From contig DIVI01000111.1 in assembly GCA_002423305.1 (NCBI GenBank), forward strand, positions 1 to 13,343: 13,343 nt of DNA, written 5' to 3'. A model generated the notes under the pieces. It saw nothing but the letters and a program-made list of their open reading frames with translations, was not told where the DNA came from and did no database searches. Both the position numbers and the translations under genes were made by a program. Positions 1-6,959 of the stretch are shown in pieces. Each line of letters starts with the position of its first letter. Within the stretch, counting starts at the first letter, position 1. The DNA comes from Methylococcus sp. UBA6136. GTDB lineage: Bacteria; Pseudomonadota; Gammaproteobacteria; Methylococcales; Methylococcaceae.

Positions 1-330
1 CAGTTTCAGCGGCGTCAGCCCGATGGCCGTGGCGATTTCCGAATAACGATCGGCTTCATGGGGGAAATGGTTCTTCAGCCAGCCGGCCAAAACATCTTCC
101 AGCATTTCCTCAGGCGCCTCGATAAGCACCAGCCAGATATGCTCGAGCACTTCGAAAAGCAGTTCGAAGATATTCATGCCCAATTCGAGAAACACTTCCC
201 ACAACGCAATGGTCGCGATCAGGCTCCCAGCAAACCAGAGCAATGGTTTCCAACTGGGCTGAATTTTATCTGTCGCAGCCAGATCCGGCTCCGTGGGATT
301 AATGTCGTCGTTCAATTCAGGTTCAAGCAT
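1..330 (-). CDS. Hypothetical membrane protein, N-terminal part (runs off window)
   Basis: An open minus-strand frame of 110 codons starts with ATG at 330 and leaves the window at base 1 without a stop. The N-terminus is acidic and proline-containing (residues 1-27). A hydrophobic segment follows at about 29-47 (starting KPLLWFAGSLIA), probably membrane-spanning. A second hydrophobic but glutamate-rich stretch lies at 50-71 (MNIFELLFEVLEHIWLVLIE), perhaps amphipathic or re-entrant. The part after residue 72 looks soluble. An in-frame stop at 373-375 limits any upstream extension to 14 codons, and ATG at 330 is the only ATG in that stretch; no strong Shine-Dalgarno is visible. It is divergent from the ATPase gene at 608. 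I do not recognise the family and assign no function. Protein-like composition and the absence of a better frame support it being real. Confidence 0.6.
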   Translation of the reverse strand, partial: MLEPELNDDINPTEPDLAATDKIQPSWKPLLWFAGSLIATIALWEVFLELGMNIFELLFEVLEHIWLVLIEAPEEMLEDVLAGWLKNHFPHEADRYSEIATAIGLTPLKL

Positions 331-460
331 GGCCAAACTGGATCGTTCCGCGGATTCAAAAGAGCGTCGAGATTAACGGCGAATGAGCCTCTCGACAAGC
401 CTTGAGCGTGATCAAGGAAACCATCATGACAGCAGGGGTCGGGGCGTTTTTGCCCAACAC

Positions 461-475
461 AACTATGATATAGTT
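461..475. promoter_or_regulatory. Perfect inverted repeat in the divergent intergenic region
   Basis: The 277 bases between the divergent starts at 330 and 608 contain AACTAT-GAT-ATAGTT, a perfect 6+3+6 inverted repeat. It includes TATGAT at 464-469, which resembles a -10 box, but no good -35 box sits at the right distance on either strand. A TTGACG at 518-523 likewise lacks a partner. The repeat could be an operator or part of a promoter. The rest of the gap shows nothing convincing: the frames open across it (383-607 plus, 312-596 minus) do not look like protein. Confidence 0.3.
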
Positions 476-607
476 CGCCGGCAAAATTGGGCCCGGTCAA
501 CTGATGACACCGATGTGTTGACGGTAGACAGAAACCTCCCTTGGCAGCACGTTCAAAATCGAAGACGCTCAAAAGCCCCCGACCCCAATAAAACATTCGA
601 GAGCTTC

Positions 608-1906
608 ATGGAAATCAAAGAGTGGCTGCAGGTCTGGCAGTTTGAACATAATCCCTTCGTCATCTTCGACGCTGACCGTGACCCGTACCTTTCGACCTCC
701 ATGGTGGAGAACACGTCCCTGCGGTCCGTGCTCCTGCATATCGACAAGCCGAGCCCTTATGTGATTTTTGCGATTCGTGGCGCGGGCAAGTCTTCCATGC
801 GGATCGACACCGAGCGCTACCTGAATGACTACCGCGATCAGGTCTTGGTGATTTCCTATGTGGAATTCAATGAATTGCTCGCCGAGGTAGCTCGACCACG
901 CCATCTGCCGCTCGGGTATGCTTCGGACAAATCGGCCCTGACCCGCTTTTTCAAACGTAAAAAACAAATTCTGCTCCCGCGTGATCCACGGATGACACTG
1001 GACGATCACCTCGACTACATTCTCAAACTGGGCATCGAGGAATTGTGGCGGACCATCGTCGATACACCGCGAGAGGATCTGCTCAAGAACAACCGGGAAA
1101 TAGCCGAGAAGTTCCTGCTCCTCTCTGCCTTGTATTACACGCCGAACGACCTTTCCAGCAAAATCGCCACTTTGCGGCGGATCATGGAAATTGCCGGATA
1201 CGAGAGAAAGACACCCTTTTTCCTGAAAAAACAAGCTCGGCTGCTGGCGGGTGAGATATACAGCAACATCCGTGGTGTCCCCGTGTCGCTGGAAGGGATG
1301 GTGAAAACCATCCAGGAAATCGGCGTCGGTCTGTTCGAGTTTCATGGCATCCCCAGAAACACCGAGAACCGGTTCACCCTGTTCAAGATCTTCATGGATC
1401 TGGTGCGTTACTTCGGCCTGGCTGGAGTCTATTTGCTGGTCGATCGCGTTGACGAACCCACCAGCATCAAGGGCGACCCCGAGAAGATGCGCGAACTGGT
1501 GACCCCCATGCTGAATGACCAGCTTTTCCAGATCGATCATCTGGGCATCATCATGTTCCTGCCCTACGAGCTTCACGACCTCAAGAAGTACTACCGGAGC
1601 GACAGGATCAAGACCATCTCGTCAATCAACTGGTCACCCGACAACATGATCCGCCTCATAGAAAAGCGCATGAATGTCGGCCGCAAGCCCGGCAGCCCAC
1701 CCATTCATCTTTCCGACATCTTCGAGGAAGAAGGTGAAAGCAAGGCCAATTTCATTGTGAGGCAGCTGACCCCGCGCAATGCTTTTCGGCTGCTCAGCAT
1801 CATGCTCGAGGAGCATTGCCAGACCGTGATATATGGCGTAAAGATTTCGTCAGAGGTCTACGAGGCCGCCGTGCAGCGTTACCTGATTGAGAAGGAAGGG
1901 TACTGA
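608..1906 (+). CDS. P-loop ATPase of uncertain role (Sll1717-like group suspected)
   Basis: A 432-residue protein if started at ATG 608, preceded by GAGAG at 599-603. The frame stays open to a possible start at 383, but residues encoded by 383-607 look random, and family-like sequence (WQFEHNPFVIFDADRDPYL) begins just after 608. A Walker A motif RGAGKSS lies at residues 57-63 (K61). A Walker B motif, VYLLVDRVDE, lies at 274-283 (D279, D282, E283). LGIIMFLPYEL (312-322) fits a sensor strand, and LTPRNAFRLL (387-396) resembles an arginine-bearing lid element. No membrane segment is visible, so it is probably cytoplasmic. The long insert between the Walker motifs and the NPF start recall the P-loop ATPase Sll1717 group, but this is from memory. 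It is the only plus-strand gene here and converges on the thioredoxin-like gene. Role unknown; regulatory or defence-type functions are possible but not shown. Confidence 0.8.
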   Translation: MEIKEWLQVWQFEHNPFVIFDADRDPYLSTSMVENTSLRSVLLHIDKPSPYVIFAIRGAGKSSMRIDTERYLNDYRDQVLVISYVEFNELLAEVARPRHLPLGYASDKSALTRFFKRKKQILLPRDPRMTLDDHLDYILKLGIEELWRTIVDTPREDLLKNNREIAEKFLLLSALYYTPNDLSSKIATLRRIMEIAGYERKTPFFLKKQARLLAGEIYSNIRGVPVSLEGMVKTIQEIGVGLFEFHGIPRNTENRFTLFKIFMDLVRYFGLAGVYLLVDRVDEPTSIKGDPEKMRELVTPMLNDQLFQIDHLGIIMFLPYELHDLKKYYRSDRIKTISSINWSPDNMIRLIEKRMNVGRKPGSPPIHLSDIFEEEGESKANFIVRQLTPRNAFRLLSIMLEEHCQTVIYGVKISSEVYEAAVQRYLIEKEGY

Positions 1907-1926
1907 GGCTTATAGCCCCATCAGAT

Positions 1927-2427
1927 TTAGCGGCTGGCCCACCATAGGCGCAGTCGCATACCCAGCTCCGATGTATAGCCCATCGTGGCAAATTGGATAT
2001 TCCCGTCCCGGCCCAAGACGAAAGTGGCCGGCACTCCCCGCACCCCGTAGGCATCGGCCACAGATCCCTCCTGGTCCACCAGGGCAGGCACATCGAACTG
2101 GCGGTGACTCATATATTCACTGACCACAGCCGGATCACCCGACTGCATCGCCACAGTGATCACAGGCGTATCGCCAGCAACAGACATGATGGTGGTCTGC
2201 ATGGCCCGACAAACACCACACCAACTGGCCCAGAAATAGATAATGGCCGGTTTGGGCATGGAGGCCAGTCCGGCAAATCGCTCACCGCCGACCATTTGAC
2301 CCCGAAGGTCCGGGGCTCTTCCCATGTCAAAAATACCGCGGTTCGTAAGCAGCTGGATTGCGAGAACTACAGCAAGCACAGGCAACCACCCCAACGCCAA
2401 CCGGGCGATTCTCACCATCACGGCCAT
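1927..2427 (-). CDS. Membrane-anchored thioredoxin-like disulfide oxidoreductase (TlpA/ScsD type)
   Basis: A 166-residue protein. Basic residues at 6-9 are followed by a hydrophobic segment at about 10-28, a signal anchor that should place the domain in the periplasm. The active site WCGVC has its cysteines at residues 70 and 73, and GVPATFV at 131-137 carries the expected cis-proline (P133). The spacing fits a single thioredoxin fold of the TlpA/ResA/ScsD kind, which reduces or shuffles disulfides of exported proteins. The partner protein cannot be named. Only one base separates it from the stop of the metallopeptidase gene upstream, so it is probably cotranslated; a second ATG at codon 4 is also possible. 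It is the last gene of the long minus-strand run and converges with the ATPase gene, whose stop is 20 bases away. Confidence 0.88.
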   Translation of the reverse strand: MAVMVRIARLALGWLPVLAVVLAIQLLTNRGIFDMGRAPDLRGQMVGGERFAGLASMPKPAIIYFWASWCGVCRAMQTTIMSVAGDTPVITVAMQSGDPAVVSEYMSHRQFDVPALVDQEGSVADAYGVRGVPATFVLGRDGNIQFATMGYTSELGMRLRLWWASR

Positions 2428-2428
2428 C

Positions 2429-3157
2429 TCAGGAAAACCGCCTCAACAGCTCACCGCCGTGAGCCTTCAGCCACCGACGCTCCTGGCTCCAGTTGGGCAG
2501 ATGACGGGACACCAGATCCCAATAATCGCGCGAGTGATTGCGGTGGCGTATATGACAAAGCTCGTGCACGACCACGTATTCCAGAACGGAAGGCGGGGTA
2601 AACGCGAGCAGCCAGTTAAGGTTGATATCATTCCGCGGGCCACAGCTTCCCCATCGCGTTTGCATGCGCTTGATTCGAATTTCACGCGGCAGAAGGCCCA
2701 GAACCTGCCCATGATGTTGCGCCAGCCGATGGACCTCGGCCCGCATCCATTGCTTGACCCAGAGAAACAAGGCGGACCGAATCTTAAGATCCGTCGACAG
2801 ATCACTGGTCTCCGGCAGAAGAACCTCAAAAGGGCCATCAGACAGTTTTTTTATTTTGAGCCGATTTCCTGCGTGCTGACCAACGATCAAGGGCACATCA
2901 CGCCCTTGAAAAGGCAACATGCTTCCGGATTCCAGCGGCTGCACGGGAGTGGACCGGTGATCATTATCAGCCCGCCCTTGAATCTCGGTCAGCTTGCGTT
3001 CAGCCCACTCCCGATGCTGATGCAGAAACCCCATCGCCTGCGCTTCGTTCACATGCGGGGGCACCACCAGCTCGATGCCAGCAGGCTTGATCACGAGGCG
3101 GACATGCTTTGCCCGTTGACTACGACGAATGGAGACATTCTCCAGACCGCGCTCCAT
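2429..3157 (-). CDS. YgjP-like M48-type zinc metallopeptidase (COG1451, DUF45)
   Basis: A 242-residue soluble protein with the motif HELCHIRHRNHS at 198-209. H198, H202 and catalytic E199 form the HExxH zinc site, and H208 is the likely third ligand. TRWGSCG at 168-174, followed by INLNWLLA, is a hallmark of this family. The N-terminus (SIRRSQRAKHVRLVI) also matches the usual start. No signal peptide is seen, so it is probably cytoplasmic. Members are annotated as predicted metal-dependent hydrolases of poorly known substrate. Only five bases separate it from the upstream Gre-like gene, and the start lies right after that gene's stop, which suggests coupling. The family call is firm; a precise cellular role cannot be read from sequence. 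Confidence 0.9.
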   Translation of the reverse strand: MERGLENVSIRRSQRAKHVRLVIKPAGIELVVPPHVNEAQAMGFLHQHREWAERKLTEIQGRADNDHRSTPVQPLESGSMLPFQGRDVPLIVGQHAGNRLKIKKLSDGPFEVLLPETSDLSTDLKIRSALFLWVKQWMRAEVHRLAQHHGQVLGLLPREIRIKRMQTRWGSCGPRNDINLNWLLAFTPPSVLEYVVVHELCHIRHRNHSRDYWDLVSRHLPNWSQERRWLKAHGGELLRRFS

Positions 3158-3162
3158 CGCAC

Positions 3163-3657
3163 TCAGACCCTGCGAATCGACAACACTTCCAGCTCCTTGT
3201 CACCCACAGGCCGCTTCCAGCTCACCACGTCGCCCACCTGAGCATTCATGAGGGCATTGGCAAGCGGAGAAACCCAGCTGATCCGCCCCTGCGTTGCATC
3301 GGCTTCATCCTCCCCTACGATCATGAAATTCAGCCGCTCGCCCTCCTTGTCTTCCGCCTCGACCAGGGCGCCAAAGTGCACCCGATCCAGCGGCTGCGCT
3401 TTTGGTTCCACTAGCACCGCCCGCTTCACACGCTCATTGAGGTAGGAAAGCCCACGCTCCAGTTCGCGCAGAGTCTGTTGGCTGGACAGGTCTTCCTTTC
3501 CCACCAAGGCCTGGCGTGCTTCCGCGAGGTCCCTGACCTTATCCTCCAGCTGCCCCAGGCCCCTGGGAGTGACATAATTGATATGCGGACTTTGCGGCCT
3601 CAATGGCGCCGCGTTGTCTCCATGATCATCCAGTTCCCTTACAAAAGCGCGACTCAT
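3163..3657 (-). CDS. GreA/GreB-family RNA polymerase-binding paralogue with altered tip
   Basis: A 164-residue protein beginning MSRAFVRE, like GreB, then SPHINYVTPRGL at 23-34. Residues about 33-83 should form the coiled-coil finger that enters the RNA polymerase secondary channel. Residues 91-164 form the FKBP-like C-terminal domain (IVGEDEAD at 113-120, ISWVSPLANAL at 126-136, VGDVV at 141-145). In GreA and GreB the finger tip carries D-x-x-E-N, whose acidic pair holds the catalytic metal for RNA cleavage. Here the aligned segment is EDLSSQ (55-60): D56 remains but the glutamate position is serine (S59). I infer reduced or no transcript cleavage, so it may act as a modulator of the Rnk or Gfh1 kind. 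It starts 27 bases after lpxB, with a run of seven A just upstream of ATG. Confidence 0.85.
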   Translation of the reverse strand: MSRAFVRELDDHGDNAAPLRPQSPHINYVTPRGLGQLEDKVRDLAEARQALVGKEDLSSQQTLRELERGLSYLNERVKRAVLVEPKAQPLDRVHFGALVEAEDKEGERLNFMIVGEDEADATQGRISWVSPLANALMNAQVGDVVSWKRPVGDKELEVLSIRRV

Positions 3658-3684
3658 GAATTTTTTTGCCTGAAAAGAGGATGT

Positions 3685-4866
3685 CTAGGACGTTGCCAGC
3701 ATATCCGCAGCCAGCCGGGCCAGCACTGCCGACCCATTTCGGTCTCCCAGCTTGTCACGGATCGTCAGCAAAGCCTGGCGCTGACTCTCCGAATAGATAC
3801 TGTCCTGCAGTATCCGGGCAATTTCACCAGCGATGTTTGCCGGGGTCGCTTCATGCTGAATGAACTCACGCACAATCCCTTTTCCGGCCAGAATGTTCGG
3901 CAGGCCAATGAAAGGAACCTTGACCAGCAGACGTCCCAGCCAATAGCTGAGGGGAGCCAGACGGTAGACAATCACCATGGGGATACCCAGCAAGGCAATT
4001 TCCAGGGTGGCAGTCCCCGAAACAGTGATGACGGTATCGCAACATTGGAGCGCGTCGTAATCCTGCCCTCGAATGACCTGGAGATCGAGACCGGCAACCC
4101 CGGCCAGTTTCGCAGAGATGGCCGCATCCTCGACCGAAGCAGCCTGGAACAGCAAAAAGCGGGCTGCTGGAAACTCGAGACTCAACCGCCGGGCCGATTC
4201 CAGAATCACCGGCATCAGCCGTTTGATTTCATTGGCGCGACTTCCGGGCAGCAGGCCGATAACAGGGCGGCTTCCACCATTATTCTGGGCATTGGCCGAT
4301 GAATCGGTCAGGCCATATTTTTTTAGCGCCTCTGACCGGCTCATGCTTGGCTTTACCTTGCCAGCCAACGGATGCCCGACATAAGTGGCCGGCACGCCGT
4401 ACGCCTCGTAAAAGGGCAATTCAAAGGGAAATATGACGGCCATATGGTCGATGATGCGGCCGTAACTCTTCACCCTGCCAGGCCGCCAGGCCCAGACCTG
4501 GGGGCTGACATAGAAGAGCACCTTGACTCCGCAAGCCTTGGCCGCCTTGGCGAGACGAAAGTTGAACTCCTTGTAATCCACGCAGATCAGCAGATCGGGC
4601 TTGCGCTCACAGGCTGTCTTCTGCATGAGTTTCAGAGCCCCCCGGATCTCCCCGTAATGGCGGGCAATCTCCGCAAGGCCGATGACTCCAATCCCGGAGG
4701 AATCGAAGCAAAGCTCGATACCCGCCTCCCGCATGGCCGAGCCTCCCATGCCAATCCCCTCGACGCCCGGCATGAGCTTCTGGAGTTCCCGAAACAAGGC
4801 GGCGGCATGCTGGTCGCCGGAGGCTTCTCCGGCGGATATCATCACCAAAGGGGGTGACCTAACCAT
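3685..4866 (-). CDS. lpxB: Lipid-A-disaccharide synthase (LpxB)
   Basis: A 393-residue GT19 glycosyltransferase, slightly longer than the E. coli enzyme. It joins UDP-2,3-diacyl-sugar to lipid X to give the beta-1,6 disaccharide of lipid A, at the inner face of the cytoplasmic membrane. Family marks: ISAGEASGDQHAA near 10-22, YVSPQVWAWRPGRV at 119-132, YVGHPLAG at 162-169, LPGSRANEI at 206-214, SGTATLE at 283-289, LPNILAG at 322-328. Where E. coli has GIDAPDFN, this protein has VDYKEFN at 96-102. A short asparagine-rich insert sits around 189-198. The start overlaps the end of gnnB by eight bases (4859-4866), pointing to translational coupling. With the neighbouring genes its natural substrate is probably a UDP-diacyl-GlcN3N-type sugar, which is inference. 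Confidence 0.95.
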   Translation of the reverse strand: MVRSPPLVMISAGEASGDQHAAALFRELQKLMPGVEGIGMGGSAMREAGIELCFDSSGIGVIGLAEIARHYGEIRGALKLMQKTACERKPDLLICVDYKEFNFRLAKAAKACGVKVLFYVSPQVWAWRPGRVKSYGRIIDHMAVIFPFELPFYEAYGVPATYVGHPLAGKVKPSMSRSEALKKYGLTDSSANAQNNGGSRPVIGLLPGSRANEIKRLMPVILESARRLSLEFPAARFLLFQAASVEDAAISAKLAGVAGLDLQVIRGQDYDALQCCDTVITVSGTATLEIALLGIPMVIVYRLAPLSYWLGRLLVKVPFIGLPNILAGKGIVREFIQHEATPANIAGEIARILQDSIYSESQRQALLTIRDKLGDRNGSAVLARLAADMLATS

Positions 4867-5956
4867 TGAGCGCAGCGCGAATCACCTCGACGATTCGACG
4901 AATGTCGGCATCCTGCAACTCCGGGTAGATGGGCAAGGAAAAGCAACGCTTCGATACCGACTCGGTGACTGGCAAAGACAGCCCGGCACAGCACTCGGCA
5001 AAAACCTTTTGCTGGTGAAGAGGCACGGGGTAATAAACGGCAGAGGAAATTCCCGCCTTCTGCAGGGCCTCCATGACAACCTCGCGCTGGTCACAAAGCA
5101 GGGTGTACTGATGGTAGACGTGCACTCCCAGGCCATCTTCGTGTGGCGTTTGAACAGGCAAATCTGCCATCAGCCCGGAATAAGCATGTGCCACCCGGCG
5201 ACGCTCCCGATTGAACTCGTCGATGTGACGCAGCTTGACTCGAAGAATGGCCGCCTGGATCTCGTCCAGCCGACTGTTGTAGCCAATCACGTCATGGTAG
5301 TAGCGGACCTCGGAGCCATGGTTACGGAGCATCCGTACCTTGGCAGCCACTTCATCCGAGGACGTCGCCACCAGCCCGCCATCACCGTAACAACCGAGAT
5401 TCTTGCTTGGAAAAAAGCTGTAGCCGGCACTGATACCGAGGCTGCCCGTCTGGCGACCATTGACGCTGGCCCCAAAGGATTGGGCACAATCCTCGATCAG
5501 AAGCAGCCCATGCCGATTGCACAAGTCGGCGATGCGGCCCATGTCGACCGGCTGTCCAAACAGATGCACCGGCATGACCGCTCGGGTTTTATCGGTAATG
5601 GCAGCCTCGATGGCCGCCGGATCGATATTGAATGTCCTGGGATCAATATCGACAAAGATCGGCGTGGCGCCGACATAACGAATAGCCTCGGCCGTGGCAA
5701 TAAAGGTAAATGGCGAGGTGATGACTTCATCACCGGGGCCAATACCTGAAGCCAGAAGAGCAAGATGCAAAGCATCGGTTCCCGAGGCACAACCGATCGC
5801 CTGCTTGACTCCCAGATAAGCAGCCGCTTCCTCCTCGAAGGCCCTGACGTTCGGACCCAGAATGAACGCTGTGGTCTCCAGAACCTCAGCCAAACCCCGG
5901 TCAATCTCATCCTTCAACCGGTGGTATTGGGTTTTCAAATCAACCATGGGGATCAT
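4859..5956 (-). CDS. gnnB: PLP-dependent DegT/DnrJ aminotransferase, UDP-GlcNAc 3-transaminase (GnnB)
   Basis: A 365-residue sugar aminotransferase of the DegT/DnrJ/EryC1/StrS family. SGTDALHLAL (58-67) is the cofactor phosphate loop, IEDCAQSFGA (154-163) carries the aspartate (D156) that pairs with the pyridine nitrogen, FFPSKNLG (181-188) holds the PLP lysine K185, and GYNSRLDEIQAA lies at 225-236. The family alone does not fix the substrate. The position between gnnA and lpxB, with lpxA at the head, matches the A. ferrooxidans cluster in which GnnB transfers an amino group from glutamate to the 3-keto sugar made by GnnA, yielding UDP-GlcNAc3N. AGAGAGGA ends about seven bases before ATG 5956, a good Shine-Dalgarno; gnnA ends 25 bases upstream. 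An alternative would be another nucleotide-sugar aminotransferase of surface glycan synthesis. Confidence 0.88.
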   Translation of the reverse strand: MIPMVDLKTQYHRLKDEIDRGLAEVLETTAFILGPNVRAFEEEAAAYLGVKQAIGCASGTDALHLALLASGIGPGDEVITSPFTFIATAEAIRYVGATPIFVDIDPRTFNIDPAAIEAAITDKTRAVMPVHLFGQPVDMGRIADLCNRHGLLLIEDCAQSFGASVNGRQTGSLGISAGYSFFPSKNLGCYGDGGLVATSSDEVAAKVRMLRNHGSEVRYYHDVIGYNSRLDEIQAAILRVKLRHIDEFNRERRRVAHAYSGLMADLPVQTPHEDGLGVHVYHQYTLLCDQREVVMEALQKAGISSAVYYPVPLHQQKVFAECCAGLSLPVTESVSKRCFSLPIYPELQDADIRRIVEVIRAALNG

Positions 5957-5981
5957 GCGATGTCCTCTCTCTTCCCTGTGA

Positions 5982-6920
5982 TCAGGCAGTTTTCAATAAA
6001 CGGGTGATTTCGGTCGCCGTAGCCAGGGCCCTGCGGCCAGCTGTACCGGAGACCAGAGGCTCCCGACCTTCACGGATGCAGTCGACAAAATGCCTGATTT
6101 CTTCCATCAGGGCATCGCCATTCTCGAACACCGATTCCTCGCTGGTGATTTCCGGCACTCCGGGGAACATCTCGCGTTCACCCTTTCGATACTGGGCCAA
6201 CACCCGATTCTGGAAATCGACAGAAATATATCGATTGGGCATGAACATCCGCATCTTGCGCTCGACCTTCAGGCTGGCGCGACTGGCGGTGACATTGGCC
6301 ACCGAACCGTTCCGAAAGGTAATGCGCGCATTGGCGATATCCGTGTCGGAGGTCAGCACGGTCACACCTTTGGCATCGATGCGCTCCACCTCTGAATCGA
6401 CAATATCCAGGATGATGTCGATATCGTGGATCATGAGATCCAGCACCACGCTGACGTCATTGGCTCGCGGATTGAACGGAGCCAGACGATGCGACTCGAT
6501 AAAAAGGGGCTTCTCCCGCACCAGATCCAGGCCCAGCAATGCGGCATTGAATCGCTCCAGATGTCCCACCATCAGGCGGCGGTCTCTCTTTCTTGCGAGA
6601 TCGATCAGTTCGTCGGCCTCTTCTACCGTCACCGTGATCGGCTTCTCGACGAGAACATGGGAGCCGGCATCCAGAAAATCACGGGCCACATGAAAATGGA
6701 GGCTGGTTGGCACCACGATACTGACGGCATCGACCTTGCCAAGCAGCTCTCGATAATCCGTGACGGCTCGAGTGCGGTTTTTCTCGGCCACGCCTTGGGC
6801 GGCTTCGAGATTGCTGTCCACTACAGCCACCAGATCACAGCCCTCGAGGGCGGCATATTTTTCAGCATGAAACTTGCCGAGGTAGCCTGTTCCTACCACT
6901 GCACATGTAAGTGCGTTCAA
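5982..6920 (-). CDS. gnnA: Gfo/Idh/MocA oxidoreductase, UDP-GlcNAc 3-dehydrogenase (GnnA)
   Basis: A 312-residue NAD-dependent sugar dehydrogenase. The Rossmann motif GTGYLG lies at 10-15, VEKPIT with the catalytic lysine of EKP at 91-96, and DLMIHDIDI at 161-169 carries the family's aspartate/histidine site (H165, D166). In A. ferrooxidans GnnA oxidises the 3-hydroxyl of UDP-GlcNAc to a ketone, which GnnB then aminates. The assignment rests on family plus the lpxA-gnnA-gnnB-lpxB order. The start is TTG (6918-6920), not ATG. It is preceded by AAGGAG about seven bases away, a near-perfect Shine-Dalgarno, and codes for LNALTCAVVGTG directly into the Rossmann motif. It lies 39 bases after lpxA. 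Confidence 0.88.
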   Translation of the reverse strand: MNALTCAVVGTGYLGKFHAEKYAALEGCDLVAVVDSNLEAAQGVAEKNRTRAVTDYRELLGKVDAVSIVVPTSLHFHVARDFLDAGSHVLVEKPITVTVEEADELIDLARKRDRRLMVGHLERFNAALLGLDLVREKPLFIESHRLAPFNPRANDVSVVLDLMIHDIDIILDIVDSEVERIDAKGVTVLTSDTDIANARITFRNGSVANVTASRASLKVERKMRMFMPNRYISVDFQNRVLAQYRKGEREMFPGVPEITSEESVFENGDALMEEIRHFVDCIREGREPLVSGTAGRRALATATEITRLLKTA

Positions 6921-6959
6921 TGAATGTCTCCTTGCGGCAATCGGCTCAAGAACTTTCCG

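Noticed and set aside
383..607. Upstream extension of the ATPase by 75 codons
   Set aside because: The residues are of random composition and rich in H, N, Q and R. The recognisable N-terminal region begins just after the ATG at 608.
569..1576. Minus-strand open frame of 335 codons opposite the ATPase gene
   Set aside because: It mirrors the ATPase frame, shows no recognisable motif, and the plus strand has clear Walker A and B motifs.
1907..1917. GGCT-TAT-AGCC as a bidirectional terminator between the convergent genes
   Set aside because: A 4-bp stem with no T-tract is too weak to call.
2324..3241. Plus-strand open frame of 305 codons opposite the metallopeptidase
   Set aside because: The minus strand encodes the HExxH protein and the thioredoxin-like protein; the plus frame looks random.
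4682..5749. Plus-strand open frame of 355 codons opposite lpxB and gnnB
   Set aside because: A shadow of two strongly conserved minus-strand genes; its product has no family features.
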